DNA from: Fibrobacter succinogenes
Lineage (GTDB): Bacteria > Fibrobacterota > Fibrobacteria > Fibrobacterales > Fibrobacteraceae
Reading direction: 5' to 3'
Length of the DNA stretch: 64,000 nucleotides
Assembly: GCA_902799745.1 (NCBI GenBank)
Contig: CADCBQ010000016.1
Span: 1 to 64,000 of the forward strand
Part shown: positions 24,200-34,000 of the stretch, piece by piece
Position numbering within the stretch: position 1 is the first letter of the stretch
How the letters are laid out: every line of letters starts with the position of its first letter
Notes under the pieces: generated by a model
Databases searched by the model: none
Seen by the model: only the letters and a program-made list of their open reading frames with translations
What the model was told of the DNA's origin: nothing
Made by a program: the position numbers and the translations under genes

Positions 24200-25156
24200 A
24201 TGTCGCAGGAAATCCTAGTTCTCGGGCTCAATCCCGCTTGGCAGCGCTTGTTCTATGTGGACAAGTTTACTCCGGGCGAGGTGCACCGTATCGGGAAAAT
24301 CGAAGAGTATGCTTCGGGCAAGGGCATTAACTGTGCCCTGGTGCTCCACCTTTTGGGGGGCTCTCCGCTCATGATGCATTTCTTGGGCGCAGAACATGGC
24401 CCCAGGATCTTCGATGAAATCTCTGCATACGGCATTCAGCAGGCGCCCGTTTGGATTAAGGAGCCGACCCGCATATGCACCACGATCGTGAGTGAAGGTG
24501 AATCCACGGAACTTATCGAGCCGTCGCCGGATCTTACGGAATACGAAAACGAAGATTTCCTTCAGACAATCAACGATTACTGGAGCTCTACGCAACGGGT
24601 GGCCTTGTGCGGCACCTTCCCGCAGGGATTCAATATCGACCAGTTGAATGCGCTTGATTTCGCCGGTAAAAAGATTTATGTCGATGCCATCGAAGGAATC
24701 GACACCTGGCTTGAAAAGGGCGTGGAACTCCTGAAAATCAACCTCAAGGAATACTGCAAGCTCCTTTCGCGCTTGGGTATTCCGCAGGTCATGTCGAGTC
24801 CGCAGTTCTGGAAAATGACGGCGACGGCTGTGCTGGAAAGGCTGCCTATCAAGAATTTGGTGGTTACCGACGAAGAATCTCCGGTTCGTGCTTTCCGCTT
24901 GGTCGAAAAGAAGTTCCAGGGCGTACAGCTCTTGCCTCCTACGGTGCAGGTCAACAACCGCATCGGTGCGGGGGATTCGTTCTTTGCCGGTTGGCTTTAC
25001 GCCGACACCATGGGCCTCGACTTTGAACAGTGCCTGATCAAGGCGACGGCGGTTGCTTCTGCCCGCTGCGAGGTGGAACGCCCTTGCAATATCAAGGTGG
25101 AGCGTGTTGCCGAATTGGAAGCGTCTATCGTTGATGCCGTAGAAAAACTGGAGTAG
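24200..25156 (+). CDS. PfkB-family carbohydrate kinase
   Basis: A 318-residue ribokinase-fold sugar kinase. VLGLNPAWQRLFYVDKFTPGEVHR, ASGKGINCALVLHLLG and the catalytic anion-hole motif RIGAGDSFFAGW (about 254-265) match the 1-phosphofructokinase / tagatose-6-phosphate kinase branch. Substrate cannot be fixed from sequence; no phosphotransferase-system genes are nearby to suggest fructose 1-phosphate. It lies 7 bases after tyrS and 5 before mqnB, so the three are probably one transcript. Confidence 0.88.
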   Translation: MSQEILVLGLNPAWQRLFYVDKFTPGEVHRIGKIEEYASGKGINCALVLHLLGGSPLMMHFLGAEHGPRIFDEISAYGIQQAPVWIKEPTRICTTIVSEGESTELIEPSPDLTEYENEDFLQTINDYWSSTQRVALCGTFPQGFNIDQLNALDFAGKKIYVDAIEGIDTWLEKGVELLKINLKEYCKLLSRLGIPQVMSSPQFWKMTATAVLERLPIKNLVVTDEESPVRAFRLVEKKFQGVQLLPPTVQVNNRIGAGDSFFAGWLYADTMGLDFEQCLIKATAVASARCEVERPCNIKVERVAELEASIVDAVEKLE

Positions 25157-25161
25157 GCGTC

Positions 25162-25833
25162 ATGTCATTCCCCGACAAGAATCATTTGTTTGCGTTTGCG
25201 ACGCCGGTGGAATTTGCCTCTTTTTTTCCTGAACTTTCAAAATTAGCCGACGAAGCTACTTTGGATAAATTAATAGAGCTCCCTGAAAACCGCGGCTACG
25301 CTTGCATTCTGGGCCTTGGAATCGTAAGTTTTGCGACGAATTTAACCTATCTGATTTCTTCTGCGAAACAGCAGGGAATCCGTATTTCGGCGGTGTTTAT
25401 TCTCGGCGTTTGTGGTGCCTATCCTGGCCGCGGAATCAACGTGCTCGATGTCGTACGAGTCGATTCCGAATGCGTGGGGGATATGGGTTACCAAGAAAAG
25501 GACAGCTCCTTTTTCCCGTTCCCGAGCTCTGTGCGTGCAACTGCCGCAGAGCACGCGCCTGCCCATTTGCAAAAGCTAAAATCTGCCGTCGGAGTCACAG
25601 TCAATTGCTGTACGGGTACCGAAGAACTCGCCCTTTTGCGCTCCAAAATGTTCAATGCCGATATCGAAAATATGGAAGGGGCTGCAGGAATTGCGGCCTG
25701 TATGGCGCATAATACGCCGGTTTTTGAAATTCGCGCCGTGAGCAACATGGCGACCACTCGCGACCGGGCTTCCTGGAAATTTAACGAAGCCCTCGCCGCC
25801 CTCCGTCAAGCCGTTTTTCTCGAAATCATCTAA
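25162..25833 (+). CDS. mqnB: Futalosine hydrolase (MqnB)
   Basis: A 223-residue nucleoside-phosphorylase-fold hydrolase. VFILGVCGAYPG near residue 77 and the nucleosidase signature ENMEGAA near 173 are present. It would release hypoxanthine from futalosine in the alternative menaquinone pathway. The family is close to MTA/SAH nucleosidase, but the neighbouring mqnD gene, and mqnP/ubiX elsewhere in the window, support MqnB. GTCATG begins the frame 5 bases after the kinase stop. Confidence 0.85.
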   Translation: MSFPDKNHLFAFATPVEFASFFPELSKLADEATLDKLIELPENRGYACILGLGIVSFATNLTYLISSAKQQGIRISAVFILGVCGAYPGRGINVLDVVRVDSECVGDMGYQEKDSSFFPFPSSVRATAAEHAPAHLQKLKSAVGVTVNCCTGTEELALLRSKMFNADIENMEGAAGIAACMAHNTPVFEIRAVSNMATTRDRASWKFNEALAALRQAVFLEII

Positions 25834-25845
25834 GTTCTGACACCT

Positions 25846-25880
25846 CAAACCTCAAAGGGCCATAGGCCCGACCTCATACT
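25846..25880. repeat. CTCAAAG-hairpin-CGACCTCATAC intergenic element
   Basis: ACCTCAAACCTCAAAG, a GGGCCataGGCCC hairpin, then CGACCTCATAC, directly before mqnD. The flanks match the element at 7695-7722, which has a different core. Confidence 0.55.
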
Positions 25881-25883
25881 TTT

Positions 25884-26675
25884 ATGCGCCTTTCCCTCGG
25901 AATTTCCACCTGTCCTAACGACACCTACATTTACGAAGCCCTTGTCCATGGGCTTGAAAATTCCCCTTTTGAATGGGATGTCCACTTTGCCGACGTGCAG
26001 ACGCTCAACGAAATGGTTTCCCGCGGGGAACTCGATGTGGCAAAGGTGAGCGCCCAGGTGTACCCCAAAATCGAGCGGGAATATGCCTGTCTTGGCTGTG
26101 GAGGCGCCATTGGGTATGGATGTGGACCGTTGCTCCTTTCGTCTGTCGGAAACGCCTATTGCCCCGAAAAACCGGTCATTTTGCCCGGAAAAGACACGAC
26201 AGCGGCTCTTTTGTTCCGCTTTTGGCGAAAAAAGACGGGCAAAACGGAGCAAAAAGTCGAATATGCCCTGTTCGATCAGGTGTATCGTTCTTTGCGCTCT
26301 AAAGAGGCCTCGCAGGGCGTTGTCATACACGAGCATCGCTTTACTTGGAAACGGGATGGCCTTTACCTGTTGCAGGATTTGGGCGCTTTTTGGGAAGAAA
26401 ATACGGGCACACCGATTCCCTTGGGAATTGCCGTTGCAAAGAAAACTCTTGGCATAAATGTCATTACCCAAGTCGAAAACGAGATCCGAAAAAGCCTCCA
26501 GATTGCCCGCAAACGCGAAAATTTGGTGACCCCGTTCATTGACAAATTGGCCCAAATTGATGATCCGAATGTGATGGAAGCACACATAAAAATGTTCGTA
26601 AATGACTTTTCTATGGATGTCGGGGAACGTGGATGGGCCTCTCTCAGGTTCCTTTGGGAGCTTGTCAAGGGCTAA
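25884..26675 (+). CDS. mqnD: 1,4-dihydroxy-6-naphthoate synthase (MqnD)
   Basis: Converts cyclic de-hypoxanthine futalosine to 1,4-dihydroxy-6-naphthoate in the futalosine menaquinone route. The 263-residue periplasmic-binding-protein-like fold begins with the signature LGISTCPNDTYIYEAL, followed by VAKVSAQVYPKIEREYACLGCGGAIGYG in two adjoining parts, as in the family. There is no clear Shine-Dalgarno sequence: the 50-base gap after mqnB is occupied by a repeat element. A T-rich hairpin terminator follows. Confidence 0.92.
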   Translation: MRLSLGISTCPNDTYIYEALVHGLENSPFEWDVHFADVQTLNEMVSRGELDVAKVSAQVYPKIEREYACLGCGGAIGYGCGPLLLSSVGNAYCPEKPVILPGKDTTAALLFRFWRKKTGKTEQKVEYALFDQVYRSLRSKEASQGVVIHEHRFTWKRDGLYLLQDLGAFWEENTGTPIPLGIAVAKKTLGINVITQVENEIRKSLQIARKRENLVTPFIDKLAQIDDPNVMEAHIKMFVNDFSMDVGERGWASLRFLWELVKG

Positions 26676-26694
26676 AATCGTGTTAAATTTTGGC

Positions 26695-26720
26695 AAAAAA
26701 GGCAATTTTTGGCCTTTTTT
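26695..26720 (+). terminator. Intrinsic terminator after mqnD
   Basis: AAAAAAGGC / GCCTTTTTT stem with the T-run built into the stem arm; weak GC but well placed. Confidence 0.6.
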
Positions 26721-26805
26721 GAACATTTTTTTACAAAATGGCCAAATTTTAGCTTTAACTTTAATTTATTTTCCCATACAGCATATCTTTTTTTGGAGTT
26801 TGCTT

Positions 26806-27006
26806 ATGAGTTTAGTGAACGATCTTGAACAGGAAGTCGAGAACTTCAAGCGCGAGTACGAAAAGTTCGAGCGCGGTAACAAGTCCGCAGGCACCCGTGC
26901 CCGCAAGGTTTTGCAGGATATCAAAAAGACCTGCCAAGAGATTCGCGTATCTATTCAAGGCGCGAAAAAGGAAGAGGAAAAGGCCGAACCGGCATCCGCC
27001 GATTGA
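26806..27006 (+). CDS. Small histone H1-like (Hc1-type) protein
   Basis: A 66-residue helical, charged protein. KFERGNKSAGTRARKVL followed by KKTCQEIR resembles the Hc1-like proteins of Chlamydia and Bacteroidetes, in which a GNKxAGTRxR segment is shared. Such proteins bind DNA non-specifically and compact the nucleoid. The tail KKEEEKAEPASAD is acidic rather than Lys-rich, so DNA binding is not certain. GGAG lies 9 bases before the ATG. The gene stands alone, with a terminator upstream and the OmpA-block promoter downstream. Confidence 0.75.
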   Translation: MSLVNDLEQEVENFKREYEKFERGNKSAGTRARKVLQDIKKTCQEIRVSIQGAKKEEEKAEPASAD

Positions 27007-27088
27007 CCTTGAAAGGGTTAGATATACCTCGATGAAACGCTTCTATCGACATTTTCTCAATAATTTTGGCATTTTTTGCGAAAAGCAT

Positions 27089-27117
27089 TTGACTAATGCC
27101 GTTTTTAGAGGTATATT
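27089..27117 (+). promoter_or_regulatory. Promoter TTGACT-17-TATATT for the OmpA/TPR/Tol block
   Basis: TTGACT at 27089-27094 and TATATT at 27112-27117 with a 17-nt spacer. The leader would be about 78 nt and includes a CGCCgttttGGCG hairpin. It drives the first gene of the 11-kb envelope block. Confidence 0.8.
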
Positions 27118-27201
27118 CCCACTTGAATTTTGCATTCGCCGTTTTGGCGGGTGTATAGGTTTTAATTTCAAAGTGTTCTATGATTGGAGAAACGTAGCAG
27201 T

Positions 27202-28719
27202 ATGACCCTAAAGAAACTGGTCTTAATCACGGCCGGGGCGATGCTTCTTTCTGGAACCGCCATGGCAAAGAATATCAATGTTCCTGGCGACTATCAGAAG
27301 ATTGCAGATGCTCTCGGTAATGCGGACGCCGGGGATACCATCCTTGTCAAACGCGGAACTTATAACGAAAACATCACCCTGATCATGGGTGTTGTACTTA
27401 AGGGCGAAGATCCCCATACGACCATCATCGATGGTGGCCGTAGAGGTCCGACCGTCATGGGTACTTCGGGCGCCGAAATGTCGCACTTCACCGTGAAGAA
27501 CGGTCTCGAAGGTATCCTTTGCGAAAACGCTGCCCCCTACATTCACCACTGCTATGTGCTTGATAACCACGCTACCGGTATCGGTGCGTTTATCTCGCTC
27601 CCGCACCTTCGCAACAACGTCGTGTACGGCAACCGCTGGTCCGGCATCCTCGCTTGGGGTGCTAAGTCCCTCGATGCCTTTATCGAACACAACGTCGTGC
27701 TCCGCAACGGCTACTCTGGCCTTGCTTTGAAGGGCCCGACCAACGTGATCGCCCGTAACAACATCTTCATGGAAAACCACTACTACGGTGTGTTTGCCGA
27801 CCCCGCTGCCGGCCAGACGAAGGTGGAATACAACAACATCTACAAGAACTACTATCCGTTCAACCAGTTCATCAAGGTGAACCGCACGAACGTTTCTTTG
27901 GATCCGAAGTTCATCAACCACTCGCTGTCTCAGCCGAACTTCTACTGCCAGTCCACCTCGCCGATGCTCAAGCGCGGTAAGGGCAAGGCCGACATCGGTC
28001 TGACTGCAGCCGAACTGGTGAAGGAAGAAGAAGCCGTTGAAGAAACTCGCAACCCGGATACCGATGGCGATGGCCTCTGCGATCCGTGGGTTTCCGAAGA
28101 AGGCGTTTCCGACAAGTATGCAAGCGTTTGCACCGGCCTCGACAACTGCCCCGAAGAAGCTGAAGACTTCGATGGTTACCAGGATGACGATGGCTGCCCG
28201 GATGCCGACAACGACCGCGATGGTCTCTGCGACCCGTGGGTCGAAGCTAAGGGTATGCTTGCAACCTTCGCTCACATTTGTAAGGGCGTTGACCTCTGCC
28301 CGGAACAGGCAGAAACCCTGAACAGCTATAAGGATGAAGACGGTTGCCCGGATGAAGTCCCGCAGCCGCCGAAGAAAGTCTTTGTGTTGGAAGGTGTGAA
28401 CTTCGAATCCGGTAAGGCTACGATTACTCAGGATTCCTACATCTCCCTCATGAAGGTGGTAGACATTATGGAAACCTTCACTGAAGCAACCTTCGAAATT
28501 GTTGGTCACACCGATAACGTCGGTAGAAAGGAAACCAACATGCAGCTTTCTGCAGACCGTGCCGCTTCCGTGAAGAACTTCCTCGTGGAAAAGGGCATCA
28601 ACGAAAGCCGTATCGTTACGAGCGGTAAGGGTGACACCGAACCGGTTGCCACGAACAAGACCCCTGAAGGCCGTGCCCAGAACCGTCGTATTGAGTTTAT
28701 CCGTACGGATATCAAGTAA
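27202..28719 (+). CDS. Beta-helix / TSP3 / OmpA-domain outer-envelope protein
   Basis: A 505-residue exported protein in three parts: signal peptide and a right-handed beta-helix (about 25-260) with NosD/pectate-lyase-like repeats such as HHCYVLDNHATGIG and NNVVYGNRWSGI; two calcium-binding thrombospondin-3-like segments (DTDGDGLCDPW, DNDRDGLCDPW); and a C-terminal OmpA domain (about 395-500) with GVNFESGKATI, VGHTDNVGR and AQNRRIEF, which should bind peptidoglycan. The ATG at 27202 fits the signal peptide. This may be an anchor or adhesin linking the outer membrane to the cell wall. It is the first gene of the block ending at 38130. Confidence 0.87.
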   Translation: MTLKKLVLITAGAMLLSGTAMAKNINVPGDYQKIADALGNADAGDTILVKRGTYNENITLIMGVVLKGEDPHTTIIDGGRRGPTVMGTSGAEMSHFTVKNGLEGILCENAAPYIHHCYVLDNHATGIGAFISLPHLRNNVVYGNRWSGILAWGAKSLDAFIEHNVVLRNGYSGLALKGPTNVIARNNIFMENHYYGVFADPAAGQTKVEYNNIYKNYYPFNQFIKVNRTNVSLDPKFINHSLSQPNFYCQSTSPMLKRGKGKADIGLTAAELVKEEEAVEETRNPDTDGDGLCDPWVSEEGVSDKYASVCTGLDNCPEEAEDFDGYQDDDGCPDADNDRDGLCDPWVEAKGMLATFAHICKGVDLCPEQAETLNSYKDEDGCPDEVPQPPKKVFVLEGVNFESGKATITQDSYISLMKVVDIMETFTEATFEIVGHTDNVGRKETNMQLSADRAASVKNFLVEKGINESRIVTSGKGDTEPVATNKTPEGRAQNRRIEFIRTDIK

Positions 28720-28730
28720 AGGAGTAAGTG

Positions 28731-30995
28731 ATGCGTACTAGTGTTATTAAAACAGCAGTCCTTGGACTCACGGTAGCCAGCACTTCCTTGTTTGCAGAAG
28801 CCACTTATTCTCCGCATAAGTATCAGCAGAATGACTGGTTTGCAGAATTTGGTGGCAATACTGCCATGTATGTGAACCCCGCAGGAATTTCTGAAACTGA
28901 CCAGTTGGAATTCAGCGCTGCGTTCTTCAGTTCTATCAGTGGTGAAGCTAGCCAGGAATACGTTAGCTTGACCTTCCCGATGGATTACAAGCACACTCTC
29001 GGTTTCTCGTTCTTCGAAAACGGTGCATCCATTGACGGTGGCAAGTCCTACGGCGAATACGCCTTCTTGCTCGGCTATGCTTACAGACTCATGCAGTGCA
29101 TTGCATTGGGTATTGACGTGTCCGTGCTCTACATCAACCAGTTCGACGATGTGAAGCAGGTGACGGTCGGTACCGATGTAGGCGTGAGCTGGAACCCGCT
29201 CAACTCTTCTAAGTTCGGTTACCTCTTGGTGGGCGTTGCCCTCCAGAACCTCGCCCAGCCTGGCGTGAGCATGGAAGATGACGGTGGCTTCGTTGCCCCG
29301 GGCTTCTTCGGCGGTGACCGCGATGACGCTTACAACATTCCGTCTAACCTGAACTTCTCCCTCTTCTGGCGTGGCTTCAACCGCGTGATCGAAGCTAAGG
29401 CAGAACTTTCTCTCATCGACGTGTTCCACTCCGATGCAGAAGGTGGCGATGGTTTGAATCCGGAAATGAGCTTCACCTTGACCTACTACCTCTCTCCGCA
29501 CCTTGGTGTCCGCCTCCGCTTCACGAAGGAAGGTTACCCGGTTGCCGGTGCAACGGTTAACGTCAAGGACGTGAGCATCTTCCGTTACCTCGCTCTTGAC
29601 CTCGAAATGTCTCACGATGACCTCTATGCCAAGAAGAACCGTGGCTTTATCTGGGCTGTCAAGCTCACCAGCCGCTTCGGTGACACTCGTGAAGAAAAAA
29701 TCGGTGAAGAACGTTATCGTCGTTTGAAGATCGAACCGGAAAACGACTACCGCGCCGCTATGCGTCTCTACTTGAACCGTCAGTTCTTGGAAGCTGCATA
29801 CGCCTTCGGTAAGGTTCAGACCAAGTACCCGGCATTCCACCTTGTGGACCAGGCCGCCTTCTATAAGGCAAAGTCTTTCGAAAACCTCCGCATGCACAAG
29901 GCTGCTAAGTCTGTGTACGAAGACGCTATCAAGCGCTATCCGCAGAGTGACCAGCGCGCCAAGTACCACTTCCAGTTGATGAACATCGACTATAAGGAAG
30001 GCAAGTACATCGACGCTATGGCCAAGTACCAGAATATTGCTCAGAAGTTCGGTGAAAGCGACGTGAAGGCTGACGCTGACTACGTTGCCGGCCAGATTAA
30101 GTTCGAACAGGGCCTCTATCAGGAATCTGTCGACCTGCTCGCCGCCATCCTTCCGGGTAACGCCAACTACTTCTACGCCCGTTACACCATGGGTATTGCT
30201 TACAGCCGTCTCGGCAAGTTCGACGAAGCTGAAAACTGCTTCCGCGACATTACCGAACAGCCGGTGTCCAACCAGTCTGAACGTGACTTGCAGGACGCTG
30301 CTAAGGTGAAGCTCGGCCACATCTACTTCTCTGGCGAAAAGGCCGACATTCCGGCTGCCGCTCAGATGTATGGCCAGGTGCAGCCCGGTTCTCCGGTGTA
30401 CGACGAAGCTATGCTCGGTATCGCATGGTCCTTCCTCAAGGTTAACAAACCGGACGAAGCCATCAAGCCGGCTCAGTGGATTATTAAGAATATGCCTGAA
30501 TCCTTCCTCGTGTCTGAAGCATACCTCGTTCAGGGTTACTGCTACTTCATCAAGAAGGACTACAACAACGCTGTGAAGTCTCTTGAACAGGCTGAAAAGC
30601 GTACTGAACAGCCGGTTGTGACTGTTGCCGCTCGCGACAGCGCCCGCCAGGCTTTCGACGCCATGCAGGACGAATTCGACTCCGTGCAGGTGAAGGCTCT
30701 TGACCTCGCTCGTCAGCTCCCGACTCCGCGTGTGCAGAGCAAGCGTGAAGCCTTGCAGCCGAGCTTCGACAAGGCTAACGCCGCGATCGAAGACTACGCC
30801 GCCTTTACTCAGAAGGCTATCCAGAGTGACCGTTTTGAATCCAACCGTAAGCGTATCTTGGATGACGCAGGCTTCACCTTGGCAACTGTTAAGACCAAGA
30901 TGGGTCAGGGCGCAGCTAACTCCGAAGCTGCTCAGGAACTTGAAAGCCTGGATGACGACTTGGATCTCGGCGACGACGACGGCGGATTGGAATAA
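28731..30995 (+). CDS. Outer-membrane barrel fused to TPR repeats
   Basis: A 754-residue protein. After the signal peptide, residues ~20-320 look like a PorV/FadL-type barrel (NTAMYVNPAGIS, FSFFENGASIDGGKSYGEYAFLLGYAYR); residues ~340-640 are TPR repeats (DYRAAMRLYLNRQFLEAAYAF, QDAAKVKLGHIYFSGEKAD); the end is helical and acidic (DDDLDLGDDDGG). The TPR part would sit in the periplasm and bind partners, most likely the giant TPR protein encoded next. AAAGGAG precedes the ATG; it starts 11 bases after the previous stop. Codon choice (AAG, GAA, AAC, CTC, GCT) resembles rpsB and tsf, suggesting high expression. Confidence 0.82.
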   Translation: MRTSVIKTAVLGLTVASTSLFAEATYSPHKYQQNDWFAEFGGNTAMYVNPAGISETDQLEFSAAFFSSISGEASQEYVSLTFPMDYKHTLGFSFFENGASIDGGKSYGEYAFLLGYAYRLMQCIALGIDVSVLYINQFDDVKQVTVGTDVGVSWNPLNSSKFGYLLVGVALQNLAQPGVSMEDDGGFVAPGFFGGDRDDAYNIPSNLNFSLFWRGFNRVIEAKAELSLIDVFHSDAEGGDGLNPEMSFTLTYYLSPHLGVRLRFTKEGYPVAGATVNVKDVSIFRYLALDLEMSHDDLYAKKNRGFIWAVKLTSRFGDTREEKIGEERYRRLKIEPENDYRAAMRLYLNRQFLEAAYAFGKVQTKYPAFHLVDQAAFYKAKSFENLRMHKAAKSVYEDAIKRYPQSDQRAKYHFQLMNIDYKEGKYIDAMAKYQNIAQKFGESDVKADADYVAGQIKFEQGLYQESVDLLAAILPGNANYFYARYTMGIAYSRLGKFDEAENCFRDITEQPVSNQSERDLQDAAKVKLGHIYFSGEKADIPAAAQMYGQVQPGSPVYDEAMLGIAWSFLKVNKPDEAIKPAQWIIKNMPESFLVSEAYLVQGYCYFIKKDYNNAVKSLEQAEKRTEQPVVTVAARDSARQAFDAMQDEFDSVQVKALDLARQLPTPRVQSKREALQPSFDKANAAIEDYAAFTQKAIQSDRFESNRKRILDDAGFTLATVKTKMGQGAANSEAAQELESLDDDLDLGDDDGGLE

Positions 30996-31008
30996 CATGG
31001 AATAAATT

Positions 31009-31043
31009 AGACCTGGCTTGAAACAACCAGGTCTTCCCCTTTA
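31009..31043 (+). terminator. Hairpin between the two TPR genes
   Basis: 8-bp stem AGACCTGG / CCAGGTCT followed by TCCCCTTT; a weak terminator or processing site. Confidence 0.5.
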
Positions 31044-31069
31044 TTATCTTAATAAGTGGAAAGAGAAAA

Positions 31070-34000
31070 ATGAAAAAATTTTTGCTTGTTGGTGCAATCG
31101 TCTGCTCGCTGGTAGGCTCCTCTTTTGCAGCGTCAGATCCTTGTAAAGACAAAGTCAATGAAGCCAAGAAATTGGCGGCCAAGTGTAAGGCGATGCCGAA
31201 GGGTTCCGAAAAGACCCAGTGCGCAAACTCTTACAAGGTGTTAAAGCACCAGGCCGAACAGGCTTGCCGTTCCGGTGGCCTCGATGAAAAGGGCATGGAA
31301 GATGCCATTCGTCAGTGGGAAAAGCAGGTAAATAACTGTAAGGGTAAGCAGAACAAGCGTTGCGCCTCTGCTCTCCAGCAGTTGGGTCATTATCAGTTCC
31401 AGCTCGAAGAAAAGCACTTCCTCGATAAGAACGCCCAGTACGAAGAAGATGTTGCATGGTGCGCCGACCGCGACAACAAGCCGGCAAAGTGCGCCAACAT
31501 CGACCAGCTTCCGAAGGCTGACCACCAGAAGTCTTTGGGCTACTTCCTCGAATACATCGACAAGTATCCGAAGGAAGACAAGACTCCGACCGTGATCTAC
31601 CAGGCTGCTGCCGTGCAGGAAGCTAGCGGTGAAGACGAAAAGGCGTACAAGCTCCGTATGCGCCTCGTCGAAAACTTCCCGGATAACGGTCTCGTTCCGA
31701 AGGCTTGGCTCCGTATTGCGGAATACCACTTCATGAACCGTAAGTTCCGCGACGCTGTTAAGGCGTACAAGAAGGTGACCGGTTTCGAAACCCTTACGGG
31801 TAAGGAAGCCGCACTTGCCATGTACCACTTGGCAGAATCTTACTATAACATTGCTGAATACGAAACTGCTGCAATCAAGTACTATGAATACATCATCGGT
31901 GCTGACAAGGGTAAATATCCTGCTGACTTGCGCGCAGAAGCTATGGACTTTATGGCAGCCTCCTTCTCCGACCTCGAAGGTGGTGGTGTTGCCGAAGCTG
32001 AAGCTTTCTTGAAGGACAAGAAGGTTCCGTTCAAGGATTCCGTGTACTATCGTATCGGTATGAAGAACAAGGACCACGACCGTAACGAAGAAGCCGTGCA
32101 GTCCTTCAAGCGCTTGATGTCCATCAACCCGGACTACATCGACGCTCCTCTTGCTGATATCGCGATGATCGAAATCCTCATCATCCAGCAGAAGTTTGAA
32201 GAAGCTCAGCAACACCGCTACACTGTGGTGAAGCGCTATGACCGTAACTCTTCTTGGTACAAGAAGAACCAGAAGTATCCGGAATCCGTGAAGAACGCAG
32301 AAACCGCTATCCGCGGTGCTATGCTCGACATTCCGCAGTATCACCATGCTCGCGCTGCTAAGCTCACCAAGGAAGGTGACCTTGAAGCCGGTAAGAAGCA
32401 GTATGCAGAAGCCATCAAGGCTTACGAAGCATTCCTGAAGCGTTATGCCAAGGAACCGACCTGGGACGAATACAAGGTTCACATCAACCTCGCTCTCGTG
32501 TACCAGGAAATGGGCCAGTTTGCTAACGCTGCCAAGATGTTCAACTGGATCGTCGATACCGACACCACTCGCTACGGCCGTCGCCCGATGGGCTCCGAAG
32601 CTCTCCTGAAGAAGGAAGAAGCTGCGTATAACGCCGTGCTCATGATGGACCAGTCTCGTGAAAACGCCAAGAAGAAAAAGTATGGCGACGACGCTGTGAA
32701 GGCTTACAAGTCTGAAGAAACCAAGGCTTACTTCGATCAGGTTAACAAGTACATGGCCAAGTTCGGCCAGAACAAGGAAGCTGCAGAACTTGCATACAAC
32801 GCCGCTATCGTTCATTACGATGCCAAGCAGTTCAAGGTGGCTGTGGGCGTGCTCCGCAAGCTGAAGCAGGACTTCCCGAAGCATCAGTACATTTTGCTCA
32901 TCAGCCGTATGCTTGCCCAGTCTCTCTTGGAATCTGGCTCTTACGACGAATCCCTCACCGAATTCGAATGGCTGTATAAGCAGTACACCCAGGTCAAGGA
33001 AACTCGCAACGACTCCATGGCCAAGGAAATCGAAAAGGCTATTGCTTACGTGCTCTTCCAGATGGCTGAACAGTCCGTTAAGCAGGGCCAGTATCAGAAG
33101 GGTGCTGAAGCTTACCTCGCTCTCGTGAAGCGTTACCCGCTCATCGACATTGCTGACAAGGCCGTGTTCGAAGCCGGTGCCGCCTACGAAAAGGATCAGC
33201 AGTTCATCAAGGCTGCCGAAACCTTCATGATTCTTCCCAAGCAGTATGCTAAGTCTCCGCTCACCATCAAGGGTATTGTCCGTGCTGGTGACGCTCACAA
33301 GAAGGCTGCAAACCTGAAGAAGAACGACAAGGCTTACTACGAACAGGAATACCGCGAAGCTGCTCAGACCTACTTGTTCATCACGAACAACTTCCCGCAG
33401 GATTCCATGGCCTTCATGGCTATCGGTTCTGCAGCTCAGGTCTACGACACCATCGCCGACAAGAAGTCTGCCGCTGTGACTTACGAACTTGCTTACAAGC
33501 GTTATCCGAAGGATGAACGTACTCCGGGCTACCTCTATAGCGCCTGCTTGAGCTACGACGAAGCCAAGATGACCGACGAAGCAATCCGTTGTAACAAGGA
33601 CCTCGTCCGCGACTATCCGAAGAGCTCCTACGCTCTCGACGCTGCATTCTCTATCCCGATGGCTTACGGCAACGCTAAGAAGTGGGATATCGCTGCTACT
33701 GAATACCACAACTTCATCAAGGCCTACGGCCAGGAAGATAAGGAAAAGCTGATTGCTGCCTATATCGGTGCCGCTCGTGCCTACATGGAACTTAAGGAAG
33801 AAGACAAGGCTGTCGAAGACTACCGCAAGACTCTCGAAGCCTACGACAAGTACGGTCTGCAGATCAAGAACGCCGATCCGGGTGTTCCGGCTGAAGCTGC
33901 CTTCTACCTCGGTGAATACGAATACCACAAGATGGATCCGTATGTCCTGAAGGGTAAGGAAAAGGAAAAGGCCAAGATCATCAAGCAGTTGGTTGATATC

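Noticed and set aside
28506..30998. 830-codon open frame opposite the barrel-TPR gene
   Set aside because: Shadow produced by strong codon bias (AAG, GAA, CTC, GCT) of the real gene; no signal or conserved motif on that strand.
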